Source: Clostridia bacterium
GTDB taxonomy: Bacteria; Bacillota_A; Clostridia; Christensenellales; Aristaeellaceae
Length of the DNA stretch: 38,092 nucleotides
Reading direction: 5' to 3'
NCBI GenBank assembly: GCA_017481065.1
Contig: JAFUPT010000125.1
Span: 1 to 38,092 of the forward strand
The notes beneath the pieces are model-generated. The model saw only the letters and a program-made list of their open reading frames with translations, was not told where the DNA came from and ran no database searches. A program made the position numbers and the translations under genes. Shown one piece after another: positions 6,146-13,819 of this stretch. How positions within the stretch are numbered: position 1 is the first letter of the stretch; each line of letters opens with the position of its first letter.

Positions 6146-6395
6146 GCTTAAGGCTCTGCCTTAAGAATCCGCCAAGGGACGCTGTCCCTTGGAACCCTGC
6201 TCAGGGCGCTGCCCTGAGAACCCGGCAGGGGAAATGATTTCCCCTGCACCCCTCTGCAATGGAAATCGCGCCCGGAGCGGGCACGATTTCCAAAAAATAA
6301 TTTCTCGAGCGATGCGAAGCATCGCTTACAGGGGATTCCAAAGGGAATCATTCCCTCTGGCAGGGGTTTGGGGACGGAGTCCCCAAAAAACGTTC
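6146..6395. repeat. Palindrome array B
   Basis: Lies between the sirtuin and argS. Modules in order are: AAGGC/GCCTT, CCAAGGGAC.., CTCAGGGC.., CAGGGGAAAT/ATTTCCCCTG, central hairpins GGAAATCG...CGATTTCC with A/T flanks and AGCGATGC/GCATCGCT, then CCAAAGGGAAT.. and TTGGGGAC/GTCCCCAA. The order of modules around the centre matches the other arrays. Confidence 0.85.
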
Positions 6396-6421
6396 CACAA
6401 AAATCTTAGGAGTGAATACAC

Positions 6422-8131
6422 ATGGATTTCAAGCTTTCCATCGCCAATGAAATTATTTCCGCAGCGGAATGCGCCTTCGGCGAGACCGGCCTCGTCGCCG
6501 CAGACATCGCCAACGCCCTCGAAATCCCGCCGAACACGGAAATGGGCGACTACGCCTTCCCCTGCTTCAAGCTGAGCAAGGCCCTGCGCAAGAGCCCGAT
6601 GATGATTTCCGACGCCCTCGCCGCGAACATCCATGCGGATTACCTCGGCAAGGTGGAATCCGTGAAGGGCTATCTGAATTTCTTCATCGACCGCGCAACC
6701 TATGCGGAAAAGGTTGTGGAAGCGGTGCTCACCCAGGGCGAAAGCTACGGCAGCGACAACTCCGGCGCGGGCAAGACCGTTGTGCTGGACTATTCCTCCA
6801 TCAATATCGCCAAGCGCTTCCACATCGGCCACCTGAGCACCACCATGATCGGCAACGCCCTGTATAAGCTGCACAAGTTCTTCGGCTGGAACGCCGTGGG
6901 CGTGAACCACCTGGGCGACTGGGGCACCCAGTTCGGCAAGATGATCGCTGCTTACAAGCGCTGGGGCGATCATGATACCGTGGCCAACGGCGGCGTGGAC
7001 GAGATGGTGAAGCTCTATGTGCGCTTCAACACCGAAGCCAAGGAAAACGAGGCCCTCAACGATGAAGGCCGCGCATGGTTCAAGAAGATCGAGGACGGCG
7101 ATCCGGAAGCCCTCGAAATCTTCAACTGGTTCAAGTCCGTCACCCTGAAGGACGCTGAGCGCGTCTATGATCTCCTCGGCGTGAAGTTTGATTCCTACGC
7201 CGGCGAATCCTTCTACAACGATAAGATGGAGCCCATCGTGGCAGACCTCAAGGCCAAGGGCCTTTTGAAGGAGGACCAGGGCGCGCAGATCGTGGACCTG
7301 GAGCCCTATTCCATGCCCCCGGCGCTCATCCTGCGCAGTGACGGCGCGACCCTCTACATCACCCGCGATCTCGCCGCCGCCAAGTACCGCAAGGATACCT
7401 ATAACTTTGATAAGTCCCTCTATGTGGTTGCCTACCAGCAGGATCTCCACTTCCGCCAGCTCTTCAAGGTGCTGGAGCTGATGGGCTATGATTGGTACAA
7501 GGATTGTGAGCATGTCTCCTTCGGCATGGTTTCCTTCGAGGGCCAGGCCCTGTCCACCCGCGAAGGCCGCGTGGTGTACCTCGAGGACCTGCTCAGCACC
7601 TCCATCCAGAAGGCCCGCGCCATCATCGATGAAAAGAGCCCGGACCTGGAGAACAAGGATACCGTCGCCCGCCAGATCGGCGTGGGCGCGGTGGTGTTCT
7701 TCGCCCTGTACAACAACCGCATCAAGGATATCGATTTCCACTGGGATCGCGCCCTCAATTTCGAAGGCGAAACCGGCCCCTATGTTATGTACACCCACGC
7801 CCGTGCATGCTCCGTGCTGCGCAAGGCCGGTCAGTGCGATGCCGAGCCCAATTTCGCCGCGCTGTCCGATCCTGAATCCCAGGATGTGATTCGCGTGCTC
7901 GAGCAGTTCCCGGAGACCCTCAAGGCCGCCGTGAACAAGAGCGAGCCCAGCATGGTCACCCGCTATTCCGTGGATCTTGCCCAGGCATTCAACAAGTTCT
8001 ACTATGAGCACAAGGTCATGGTGGATGATCTCGGCGAGCGCGCCGCCCGCATCGCCCTCACCAAGGCTGTTAAGCAGACCATCGCCAAGGCCCTCGATCT
8101 GATCGGCCTCGAGGCTCCGGAGCGGATGTAA
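6422..8131 (+). CDS. argS: Arginyl-tRNA synthetase
   Basis: A 569-residue class I synthetase that charges tRNA-Arg. Visible are the N-terminal ArgRS additional domain, the nucleotide site HIGH at residues 134-137 within INIAKRFHIGHLSTT, GVNHLGDWGTQFGK, the loop LSTREGRVVYLEDLL in the position of KMSK (often degenerate in ArgRS), and the ArgRS C terminus ending in EAPERM. Length is typical. Two residues around HIGH differ from the common SPNIAKPFHIGHLRST: I for P and S for R. The ATG has TAGGAGTG 8 nt upstream. I see no T-box leader. Palindrome arrays lie on both sides. Confidence 0.97.
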   Translation: MDFKLSIANEIISAAECAFGETGLVAADIANALEIPPNTEMGDYAFPCFKLSKALRKSPMMISDALAANIHADYLGKVESVKGYLNFFIDRATYAEKVVEAVLTQGESYGSDNSGAGKTVVLDYSSINIAKRFHIGHLSTTMIGNALYKLHKFFGWNAVGVNHLGDWGTQFGKMIAAYKRWGDHDTVANGGVDEMVKLYVRFNTEAKENEALNDEGRAWFKKIEDGDPEALEIFNWFKSVTLKDAERVYDLLGVKFDSYAGESFYNDKMEPIVADLKAKGLLKEDQGAQIVDLEPYSMPPALILRSDGATLYITRDLAAAKYRKDTYNFDKSLYVVAYQQDLHFRQLFKVLELMGYDWYKDCEHVSFGMVSFEGQALSTREGRVVYLEDLLSTSIQKARAIIDEKSPDLENKDTVARQIGVGAVVFFALYNNRIKDIDFHWDRALNFEGETGPYVMYTHARACSVLRKAGQCDAEPNFAALSDPESQDVIRVLEQFPETLKAAVNKSEPSMVTRYSVDLAQAFNKFYYEHKVMVDDLGERAARIALTKAVKQTIAKALDLIGLEAPERM

Positions 8132-8353
8132 GGGGGAGACGCCAAAGGGACTCTGTCCCTTTGGAATCCCTGCCAGGGGAAATGATTTCCCCTGGACCCC
8201 TCAGCAGGCACTGCTGCGCAGTGCAAAAAGAATATTTTTGCAAATCGCGCCGCCGTATGGCGCGATTTGCTTATACAGGGGTTTCCAAAGGGAATCATTC
8301 CCTTTGGCCGGGGGCTTGGGGGCGGGAAGCTCCCAACGGCGTCCCCCAGCGTA
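8132..8353. repeat. Palindrome array C
   Basis: Begins with GGGGGAGACGCC one base after the argS stop. Modules: CCAAAGGGAC.., CCAGGGGAAAT.., GCACTGCTGCGCAGTGC, the central hairpin GCAAATCGCGCC / GGCGCGATTTGC, CCAAAGGGAAT.., and a GGGGGC..GCTCCC end next to the rmuC ribosome site. Confidence 0.85.
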
Positions 8354-8371
8354 TCCCCCCACGGAGGTACT

Positions 8372-9418
8372 ATGAATCAAGATACTATGCTTCTGATCCT
8401 TGCAGGAACCCTGCTTGTGCTGCTGCTGGTGATCATCATCCTGCTGGCGGCCCAGAACAGCCGCATCCGCCGCGAGCGCGCCCAGCAGGAAAAGGGCGTG
8501 GACCGCCTGAACCAGGCGATGGGCCATTCCCTGCGGCAGATGGCGGAGCTTTCCGGCGCGCTGGACGCCCGCATGGAGGCGCTGACCCGGCAGAACGATG
8601 AAAAGCTCACGGAGATGCGCCGGGTGGTGGGCGAGAGCCTGGACGGCCGCCTGAGCCAAAGCTTCCGGGTGGTGAACAGCCAGCTGGCGGATGTGCACCG
8701 GGGCATCGGCGAGATGAAGGAGCTGGCAGCGAACGTCACCGATCTCAAAAAAGTGCTCGGCAATGTGAAAACCCGGGGCGTCTGGGGCGAAATGCTGCTG
8801 AAAAATGTGCTTTCCCAGATGTTCTCGCCGGAGCAGTTCATCGAAAACGCCGCCATCCCGGCGGGCAGCCAGCAGCGGGTGGAATTCGCGCTGAAGCTGC
8901 CCTGCACCGATGGCGAAGCCCTGCTGCTGCCCATCGATTCCAAATTCCCGCAGGAGGATTACATCCGCCTGATGGATGCAGAGGATGAAATCCAGCGGGA
9001 AAAGTGCGCCAAGCTGCTGGAGCGCGCCGTGCTGGAACAGGCGAAAACCATCGCCGAAAAGTACATCCGCCCGCCGCAGACCAGCGATTTTGCCGTGCTC
9101 TTCCTGCCAGCCGAGGGCCTCTACGCCGAGGCCGCCCGCATTCCCGGGCTCATCGAAAAGGCGCAAACCAAGTTCCGCGTGCTCATCGCCGGGCCCGGCA
9201 CCCTCTGCGCGCTGCTCACCAGTCTGCAGGTATCCTTCCGCACCTCCGCCCTCGAAAAGCGCAGCGGCGAAGTGCTGGAGCTCTTTGATGAACTCCGCAC
9301 CGAGTTCGCCCGCTTCCAGGAAAGCATCACCCGCGCCCGCGGCCGCCTCAACCAGGCCGAGGCCGAGCTCGACGCCATGGAGGCCCGTGCCCGGAAGATC
9401 GGGAAAAAATTGATGTAA
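8372..9418 (+). CDS. rmuC: RmuC-family DNA recombination-limiting protein
   Basis: A 348-residue protein. It has an N-terminal membrane anchor (about residues 6-27, LLILAGTLLVLLLVIIILL), a predicted coiled coil (about 30-110) and the RmuC domain, recognisable by TRGVWGEMLLKNVLSQMF, LLPIDSKFPQEDY, YIRPPQTSDFAVLFLPAEGLYAE and GPGTLCALLTSLQ. The family contains a PD-(D/E)xK nuclease-like fold and limits DNA rearrangements in E. coli. The start is the ATG at 8372 with ACGGAGG 6 nt upstream; the frame upstream runs into array C. Confidence 0.93.
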   Translation: MNQDTMLLILAGTLLVLLLVIIILLAAQNSRIRRERAQQEKGVDRLNQAMGHSLRQMAELSGALDARMEALTRQNDEKLTEMRRVVGESLDGRLSQSFRVVNSQLADVHRGIGEMKELAANVTDLKKVLGNVKTRGVWGEMLLKNVLSQMFSPEQFIENAAIPAGSQQRVEFALKLPCTDGEALLLPIDSKFPQEDYIRLMDAEDEIQREKCAKLLERAVLEQAKTIAEKYIRPPQTSDFAVLFLPAEGLYAEAARIPGLIEKAQTKFRVLIAGPGTLCALLTSLQVSFRTSALEKRSGEVLELFDELRTEFARFQESITRARGRLNQAEAELDAMEARARKIGKKLM

Positions 9419-9715
9419 GGGGAGACGCCGGGGCGCTGTCCCGAACCCCGCCAGAGGACGCTGTCCTCTGGACTCCTGCCAAAGGGGATGATCCTCTTTG
9501 GAAACCTCAAAAAAAGCACACATTTGTGTGCCTTTTAATTATTTTGGCGCGCGATGCGCGCCTTTCAGAGGGGTCCAGGGGAAATCATTTCCCCTGGCGG
9601 ATTCTTAAGGCGGAGCCTTAAGCAGGTTTCCAAAGGGAATCATTCCCTTTGGTCGGGGGTCTGGGGGCGGATAGCCCCCAGCGTCTCCCAGCGTCTCCCA
9701 GCATTTCCAGCGTCC
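9419..9715. repeat. Palindrome array D
   Basis: Lies between convergent rmuC and the SPOR-like gene. It starts with GGGGAGACGCC at the rmuC stop and ends with the inverse, tandem GCGTCTCCCA repeats (about 9680-9712). Between them are palindromes with arms CCAGAGGAC, CCAAAGGGGAT, a central GCACAC/GTGTGC hairpin with A and T runs, GGCGCGCGATGCGCGCC, CCAGGGGAAAT, TTAAGGC and CCAAAGGGAAT. Confidence 0.85.
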
Positions 9716-9718
9716 CTC

Positions 9719-10429
9719 CTAGCGGATTCCCTCCAAAATCCCGATCCACTCCGCGCAGGCGGCGGCATGCACCAGGCGCATGCTGGAGGGCCGGGTGTCC
9801 GCAATGGCGGCGTCCAGCCGGACGAGGCAGGAAGAAACGCTGCCGCGCAGCATATCCACCGCCGCATGGCCGCTGAGCGCATTCAGGTTGTTGAGCACCC
9901 GCTGTCCCTGGGTTTTGTATACGCTCAGCAGCGCCCGCAGGGAGGAAGCATCGGTATCCCCGGCTTCCAGCGCGGCAGCCAGGCTCCCGGTCTCCCCGGC
10001 CTGCGCGCGCAGGAAGGCCACCGCGTCCGTCACCGCCGCCAGCTCCGCCGCGCTGCCCTCTAATTTCAGGGTCAGCCCTGCGGCGCTCCGGGAAAGCGCG
10101 CCCTCGGAATCAGCGCCGCCCATCTCCCGCACAACGGCGTATGCATTTCCATCCTTCAAAATCAGCCCCGCGCCGCCGGCTTCCGCGCAGCGCGCCGCCA
10201 GAATCCGCGCCTGCAATTCATCTCCGCAGCGCTCCTCAATGATGAAATGCGCCTCCAAGCCCTCCATCCGCAGCTCCGTGGAAATGGGCGCCTCCGCAGA
10301 AGCCTCCTCGCTCTGCATTCCCGGCAGCGCGGGCAGGGATACGGCGTATACGAAAATCATCGTTAGAAGCAGCGCCAATGCCAGCGCCAGCACGCTGGGG
10401 CGGGCTTTTCGGATTTGAATGGTATTCAT
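9719..10429 (-). CDS. Membrane-anchored or secreted protein, possible SPOR-like domain
   Basis: A 236-residue protein with a basic N terminus and one hydrophobic segment (about residues 12-32, VLALALALLLTMIFVYAVSL). An extracytoplasmic part follows. Residues about 55-115 (FIIEERCGDELQARILAARCAEAGGAGLI...AYAVVREMGG) have the pattern of a SPOR domain, a peptidoglycan-binding fold. The rest is helical and unassigned. The ATG has GGGAGGTG 14 nt upstream, and that ribosome site lies inside the terminator-like hairpin at the end of the riboflavin kinase gene. It could be a sporulation or cell-wall protein, but the SPOR call is tentative. Confidence 0.72.
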   Translation of the reverse strand: MNTIQIRKARPSVLALALALLLTMIFVYAVSLPALPGMQSEEASAEAPISTELRMEGLEAHFIIEERCGDELQARILAARCAEAGGAGLILKDGNAYAVVREMGGADSEGALSRSAAGLTLKLEGSAAELAAVTDAVAFLRAQAGETGSLAAALEAGDTDASSLRALLSVYKTQGQRVLNNLNALSGHAAVDMLRGSVSSCLVRLDAAIADTRPSSMRLVHAAACAEWIGILEGIR

Positions 10430-10440
10430 ACTATAGAAAA

Positions 10441-10478
10441 AACACCTCCCGGCGCTTCATTCTATGCCGGGAAGTGTT
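10441..10478 (-). promoter_or_regulatory. Hairpin joining kinase stop codon and next gene's ribosome site
   Basis: Minus-strand stem AACACTTCCCGGC / GCCGGGAGGTGTT followed by TTTT. The loop contains the stop codon of the riboflavin kinase. The 3' arm contains GGGAGGTG, the ribosome site of the next gene. It can act as an intrinsic terminator and can also mask that site. Confidence 0.7.
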
Positions 10479-10840
10479 TCATTATTCAGTATTTCCAAGG
10501 CCCGCGCCCTGTCCCGGGCCAGCTGGTTTTTCAATTCCTCCACCGAGGGAAATTTTTCCTCCCTCCGCAAAAATGCAGCGGTATCGATGGATGCGCGCAG
10601 GCCGTAAATATCCCCCTGGAAATCGAAGATGTGGGCCTCGATGGTGGGCGCGCCATCCGGCACGGTGGGGTGGTGGCCGATGTTCAGCATGCAGGGCAGC
10701 CGCTTTCCATCCAGGCAAAACCACGCGGCATACACGCCGTTTTCCATCTCCGGAACCGCGTCCGCCTGCAAATTCGCGGTGGGGAAGCCGATGGTCCTGC
10801 CCAGCTGCTTGCCGGGCACGATAACGCCTTCAATCCTCAC
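10457..10840 (-). CDS. Stand-alone riboflavin kinase
   Basis: A 127-residue protein matching the C-terminal flavokinase domain of bifunctional RibF: GKQLGRTIGFPTANL near the N terminus, NGVYAAW, MLNIGHHPTV, the catalytic glutamate in IEAHIFDF, and a C-terminal LKNQLARDRARA helix. It makes FMN from riboflavin and ATP. The FAD-synthetase domain is absent and no such gene is in the window. The start is a GTG at 10838-10840 overlapping the TGA of the upstream esterase (GTGA), with GGAGGTG 8 nt upstream, implying translational coupling. A longer open frame exists but overlaps the esterase extensively. Confidence 0.87.
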   Translation of the reverse strand: MRIEGVIVPGKQLGRTIGFPTANLQADAVPEMENGVYAAWFCLDGKRLPCMLNIGHHPTVPDGAPTIEAHIFDFQGDIYGLRASIDTAAFLRREEKFPSVEELKNQLARDRARALEILNNETLPGIE

Positions 10841-11598
10841 AGCAGCCTCACCTCCGGCTCCGGCAGTTTCAAATCCACGATGAAGCGGCGGATCATTTCG
10901 TCCCACAGCGCCCAATCGTGCTGGCCGGGCAGCATTTCAAAGTGGTAATCAATGCCCGGCTGCTGCTCCAGGAAGGCCCTGGATTCCAGCACCGTATCCT
11001 TCAAAACGTCCCCGTCCCCGCAGGCCTGCCAGATTTTCAGCGGCGGCTTATCCGGGTTCGCGGCGTTTTTCTCAATCTGCATATCCGCATCGATCAGGCC
11101 GTCGCCGAAGGAATTGTGAATCATGGCCTGGTTCCGGGGAGAGGGCGGGCGGTACTCCAAATGCGCGCCGGAAAACGCGCCGATTGCCGACCATTTCTCC
11201 GGATACCGAAGCCCCAGCTTCAGCGCGCCGCAGCCGCCCATGGAGCAGCCCGCGATGAAGTTTTCCTCCCGTTCGCCGCTCAGGGGAAAGCAGCCGCGCA
11301 TCACCAGCGGCAGCTCCTCCGCGATGAAATCCCTGTAATTCTGGCCGTGGGCCATGTTTTCGTAGCAGCTCAGCGCGCCGTCCGGCATGATCACCGCCAG
11401 CCCCGCCTGCAGGGCGTAGCGCTCCACAGCCGTCCTGCGCATCCAGCTGGAAAAATCATCGCCCATGCCGTGGAGCAGGATCAGCGCGGGCAGGGGCTTC
11501 CGGGCAGAACCCGCGTGCTTCGGCAGCGGCAGGATCACGTTTGCGCAGGTGTACTTTCCCAGCGCTTCCGAATAGAAATTGATCTGATTTACAGCCAT
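10837..11598 (-). CDS. Alpha/beta-hydrolase, esterase D / putative esterase family
   Basis: A 253-residue hydrolase. The nucleophile elbow GCSMGG places the catalytic serine at 119; His227 in PGQHDWALWDE is the likely catalytic histidine, and an Asp near 195-197 (CGDGD) the acid. LILLHGMGDDFSSW near residue 40 forms the oxyanion-hole region. This pattern fits tributyrin- or acetyl-esterase-like proteins (EstA, feruloyl-esterase relatives). No signal peptide is seen, so it is cytoplasmic. Its stop codon overlaps the GTG of the riboflavin kinase. The ribosome site is GGGAAGAG. Confidence 0.88.
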   Translation of the reverse strand: MAVNQINFYSEALGKYTCANVILPLPKHAGSARKPLPALILLHGMGDDFSSWMRRTAVERYALQAGLAVIMPDGALSCYENMAHGQNYRDFIAEELPLVMRGCFPLSGEREENFIAGCSMGGCGALKLGLRYPEKWSAIGAFSGAHLEYRPPSPRNQAMIHNSFGDGLIDADMQIEKNAANPDKPPLKIWQACGDGDVLKDTVLESRAFLEQQPGIDYHFEMLPGQHDWALWDEMIRRFIVDLKLPEPEVRLL

Positions 11599-11735
11599 GC
11601 TCTCTTCCCTTTCCGAATCTCATTCAATTATACTCCGGAAAGCGCGCCTGCGCAACATCTTGCGCAAACTATGACGAACAATCAATATTCCTTGGGTGAA
11701 TTCGGGTTTTTCCGCCGCAGCCGCAGCTTTCATGC

Positions 11736-11741
11736 TATAAT
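11736..11741 (+). promoter_or_regulatory. -10 element of the anchored parvulin-like gene
   Basis: TATAAT preceded by TGC (extended -10 like), 39 nt before the ATG; no clear -35. Confidence 0.5.
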
Positions 11742-11779
11742 ATATGCGTAAAACCATATTCCCCAAGGGAGGTTATCAA

Positions 11780-13300
11780 ATGAGCGAAAATAACGGGCGC
11801 AAGCTCGAAAATATCGAAGAAACTGTGGAAGTGAAGGAAAAGCCCGCCCGCAGGCCGAAGAAGAAAAAGCGCAGGAAGGGCCGCGTTTCGGTGCGCCTCG
11901 CCGCGCTGCTGGTGGTGGTATCCATGGCCTTCGGCATCATTGTGGGCTACGCGGTGGGCCGCGCCACGGCCACTGCCCGCCTCAGCGCAGCCGAGCAGCG
12001 CATCAATGAACTCACCGATGCCACCGAGGAAGCCGGCCGCACGGAAATCGATGTGTTCACCGATTCCATCTCCGCCGAAAACCGCGCCGCATTGGCCGAT
12101 CTCTCCGGCATGAGCATGCAGAGCTCGGAAGAAAATGTCTTCCTCGGGGAAGAAGGGGAGGATGTATTCACCGGCATCAGCGAATCCGTGCTGGCCGATC
12201 CCGTGGTTGTAGCCGAATTCAATGGCGGCTCCATCATGAGCGATGAGGTCAGCAGCGAATATAACCAGCGCCTCACCGGCTATATCTTCTCCGGCTACAC
12301 CGAGGAAGAAATCGCCGCCAAGCTGCTGGATGAAGTGATGCAGGATATGGTGGCCGGGCGCGTGCTCAAGGCCCAGGCTGAAAAGCTCGGCCTGCTCACC
12401 CTCACCGCCGCCGATACCCAGCAGATCGCCGCCCAGGCCCAGGCCGAATACGATGCTGAAACCGAACTCTACAAGAGCTTCGTCTATGTGGACGGCATGA
12501 CCGATCTGGAAGTCGTCGCCGCCGCCCAGGCCTTCCTGGAGGAGAGCGGTGGCGTGAACCTGGAGAGCATCCGCGCAGGCATTGAGCAGGATTGGTGGCA
12601 GCAGAAGCTCAAAAACGAGGTCGTGAAGGATGTGCAGGTGGGCTCCACCGAAATCCTCGCCGCCTACAATGCCCGGTTGGATGAGCAGAAGGAGAGCTTC
12701 ACCGCCGATCCCGCCGAGTTCGAAGCCGCCCAGAAGCGCGGCGATGTGATCCTCTACAACCTCTCCGGCTACCGCGCCGTGAAGCCTCTCTTCATCCGCA
12801 TGAGCGATGGCCTCGCCGGTGAAGCCGCCGAGCTGCAGGGCGCGCTGGAGCTGCTCGGCTCCGATGGCGACGCCGCGCAGGCTGCCGAAATCCAGGCCCG
12901 CCTCGATGAATGCTATGCCTCCGTCGAAGCCCAGGCACAGGATGTGCTCAGCCGCCTCAGCGCGGGCGAGAGCTTTGATTCCCTGCTCGCCCAGTATGGC
13001 GATGGCACAGGCGTCTGCTATGTCAAGGCCGGTTCCGCCAGCCTGCCCGCCGAAGTGGTCTCCGTCGCCATGGAAATGACCGCGCCCGGCCAGCTCTCCG
13101 CCATCATCCGGGTGGAAAACGGCGTGTGCATCCTCCAGTATGTGGGCGAAGTGCAGGGCGGCGCAGTGGATATGGCAGCTGTATATGATGCCATCACCGC
13201 AGAAGCCCTCGCCGAAGCCCAGGATATCGCCTACGAGGCCCAGGTCACTGCCTGGCTTGAGGAAGCCGCTCCGAAGTATTATCCCGAGCTGATGAGCTGA
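11780..13300 (+). CDS. Membrane-anchored parvulin/SurA-like foldase-type protein
   Basis: A 506-residue protein. A charged cytoplasmic head rich in Lys/Arg (about 20-36) precedes one transmembrane helix (about 38-58, VRLAALLVVVSMAFGIIVGYAVG). A SurA-N-like helical region (about 140-300) follows, with VVAEFNGGSIMSDEV as the typical entry strand. Then comes a degenerate parvulin domain (about 329-460) interrupted after its first strand (GYRAVKPLFIR) by a helical insert. It probably assists folding of secreted proteins outside the membrane. It resembles the secreted protein at 17681-19042 in architecture. The start is the ATG at 11780 with GGGAGG upstream. Isomerase activity is uncertain. Confidence 0.78.
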   Translation: MSENNGRKLENIEETVEVKEKPARRPKKKKRRKGRVSVRLAALLVVVSMAFGIIVGYAVGRATATARLSAAEQRINELTDATEEAGRTEIDVFTDSISAENRAALADLSGMSMQSSEENVFLGEEGEDVFTGISESVLADPVVVAEFNGGSIMSDEVSSEYNQRLTGYIFSGYTEEEIAAKLLDEVMQDMVAGRVLKAQAEKLGLLTLTAADTQQIAAQAQAEYDAETELYKSFVYVDGMTDLEVVAAAQAFLEESGGVNLESIRAGIEQDWWQQKLKNEVVKDVQVGSTEILAAYNARLDEQKESFTADPAEFEAAQKRGDVILYNLSGYRAVKPLFIRMSDGLAGEAAELQGALELLGSDGDAAQAAEIQARLDECYASVEAQAQDVLSRLSAGESFDSLLAQYGDGTGVCYVKAGSASLPAEVVSVAMEMTAPGQLSAIIRVENGVCILQYVGEVQGGAVDMAAVYDAITAEALAEAQDIAYEAQVTAWLEEAAPKYYPELMS

Positions 13301-13425
13301 CGGGGAAGGCGCTGCTCCCCTGGAAAACTCTGTATAAAAAATCGACCTCGCTCCGAGGTCGATTTTTTCTTCAATTCAAAGGCTTCCAAGGGGGAATGAT
13401 TCCTCTTGGCAGGGATTTTTAAGTG
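13301..13425. repeat. Short palindrome array with bidirectional terminator
   Basis: Between two convergent genes. The hairpin AAAAAATCGACCTCG.. / CGAGGTCGATTTTTT (13336-13368) has A-run and T-run on opposite sides and can terminate both ways. A palindrome with arms CCAAGGGGGAAT / ATTCCTCTTGG follows, a diverged copy of the module in the large arrays. Confidence 0.8.
13336..13368. terminator. Bidirectional terminator between convergent genes
   Basis: Perfect stem ATCGACCTCG / CGAGGTCGAT flanked by five or more A and six T residues. Confidence 0.85.
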
Positions 13426-13435
13426 GCAGCGCGCC

Positions 13436-13744
13436 TCACTTGAACAACACAAAATACAATACCAGCACCGCCACGGAAGCCACGCAGGCAACTATGCCCA
13501 CGGCCAGGCCAGAAACGGCATATTCATCGCCGAACTGGGCGTTCTGCACGATTTCGCAGCGGGCAATACCGATCATGGTGAGGCCGATGGAGGATGCAAC
13601 CAGCGCGGCAATGCCCACGATTGCGCCCACGGTGGAATTGATGATCACGCCGAAGGTGCATAGCGCGGAAAAGACCGTAAGCAGGAATGAAAAAATGGAA
13701 AGCATGAAGCCTGCAACGGCGAGCCGGTTCATTTTAGAATGCAT
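13436..13744 (-). CDS. Small membrane protein, DUF4190-like
   Basis: A 102-residue protein with three or four hydrophobic helices: AVAGFMLSIFSFLLTVFSAL, STVGAIVGIAALVASSIGLTMIG, and AVSGLAVGIVACVASVAVLVLYFVLF. The pattern of two G-x-x-x-G-rich helices separated by a short polar loop with RCEI..AQFGDEYA resembles DUF4190-type proteins of unknown function. The ATG has GGGAGG 7 nt upstream, and a minus-strand TATAAT is at 13774-13779. Confidence 0.8.
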   Translation of the reverse strand: MHSKMNRLAVAGFMLSIFSFLLTVFSALCTFGVIINSTVGAIVGIAALVASSIGLTMIGIARCEIVQNAQFGDEYAVSGLAVGIVACVASVAVLVLYFVLFK

Positions 13745-13773
13745 GGTGAAACCTCCCTAGGTTAGTTATCTCT

Positions 13774-13779
13774 ATTATA
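13774..13779 (-). promoter_or_regulatory. -10 element of the small membrane protein gene
   Basis: TATAAT on the minus strand, about 30 nt upstream of the ATG; -35 not clear. Confidence 0.55.
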
Positions 13780-13819
13780 TCATATTCCGCCCCGCAGCCC
13801 TATTAACAAACTGTGAATT

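Noticed and set aside
6092..6421. T-box leader of argS
   Set aside because: The gap is made of palindrome modules; no T-box sequence (TGGNACCGCG-like) or specifier stem is seen.
6326..8011. Open frame of 561 codons on the minus strand
   Set aside because: Antisense to argS and running into array B; composition is that of a shadow frame.
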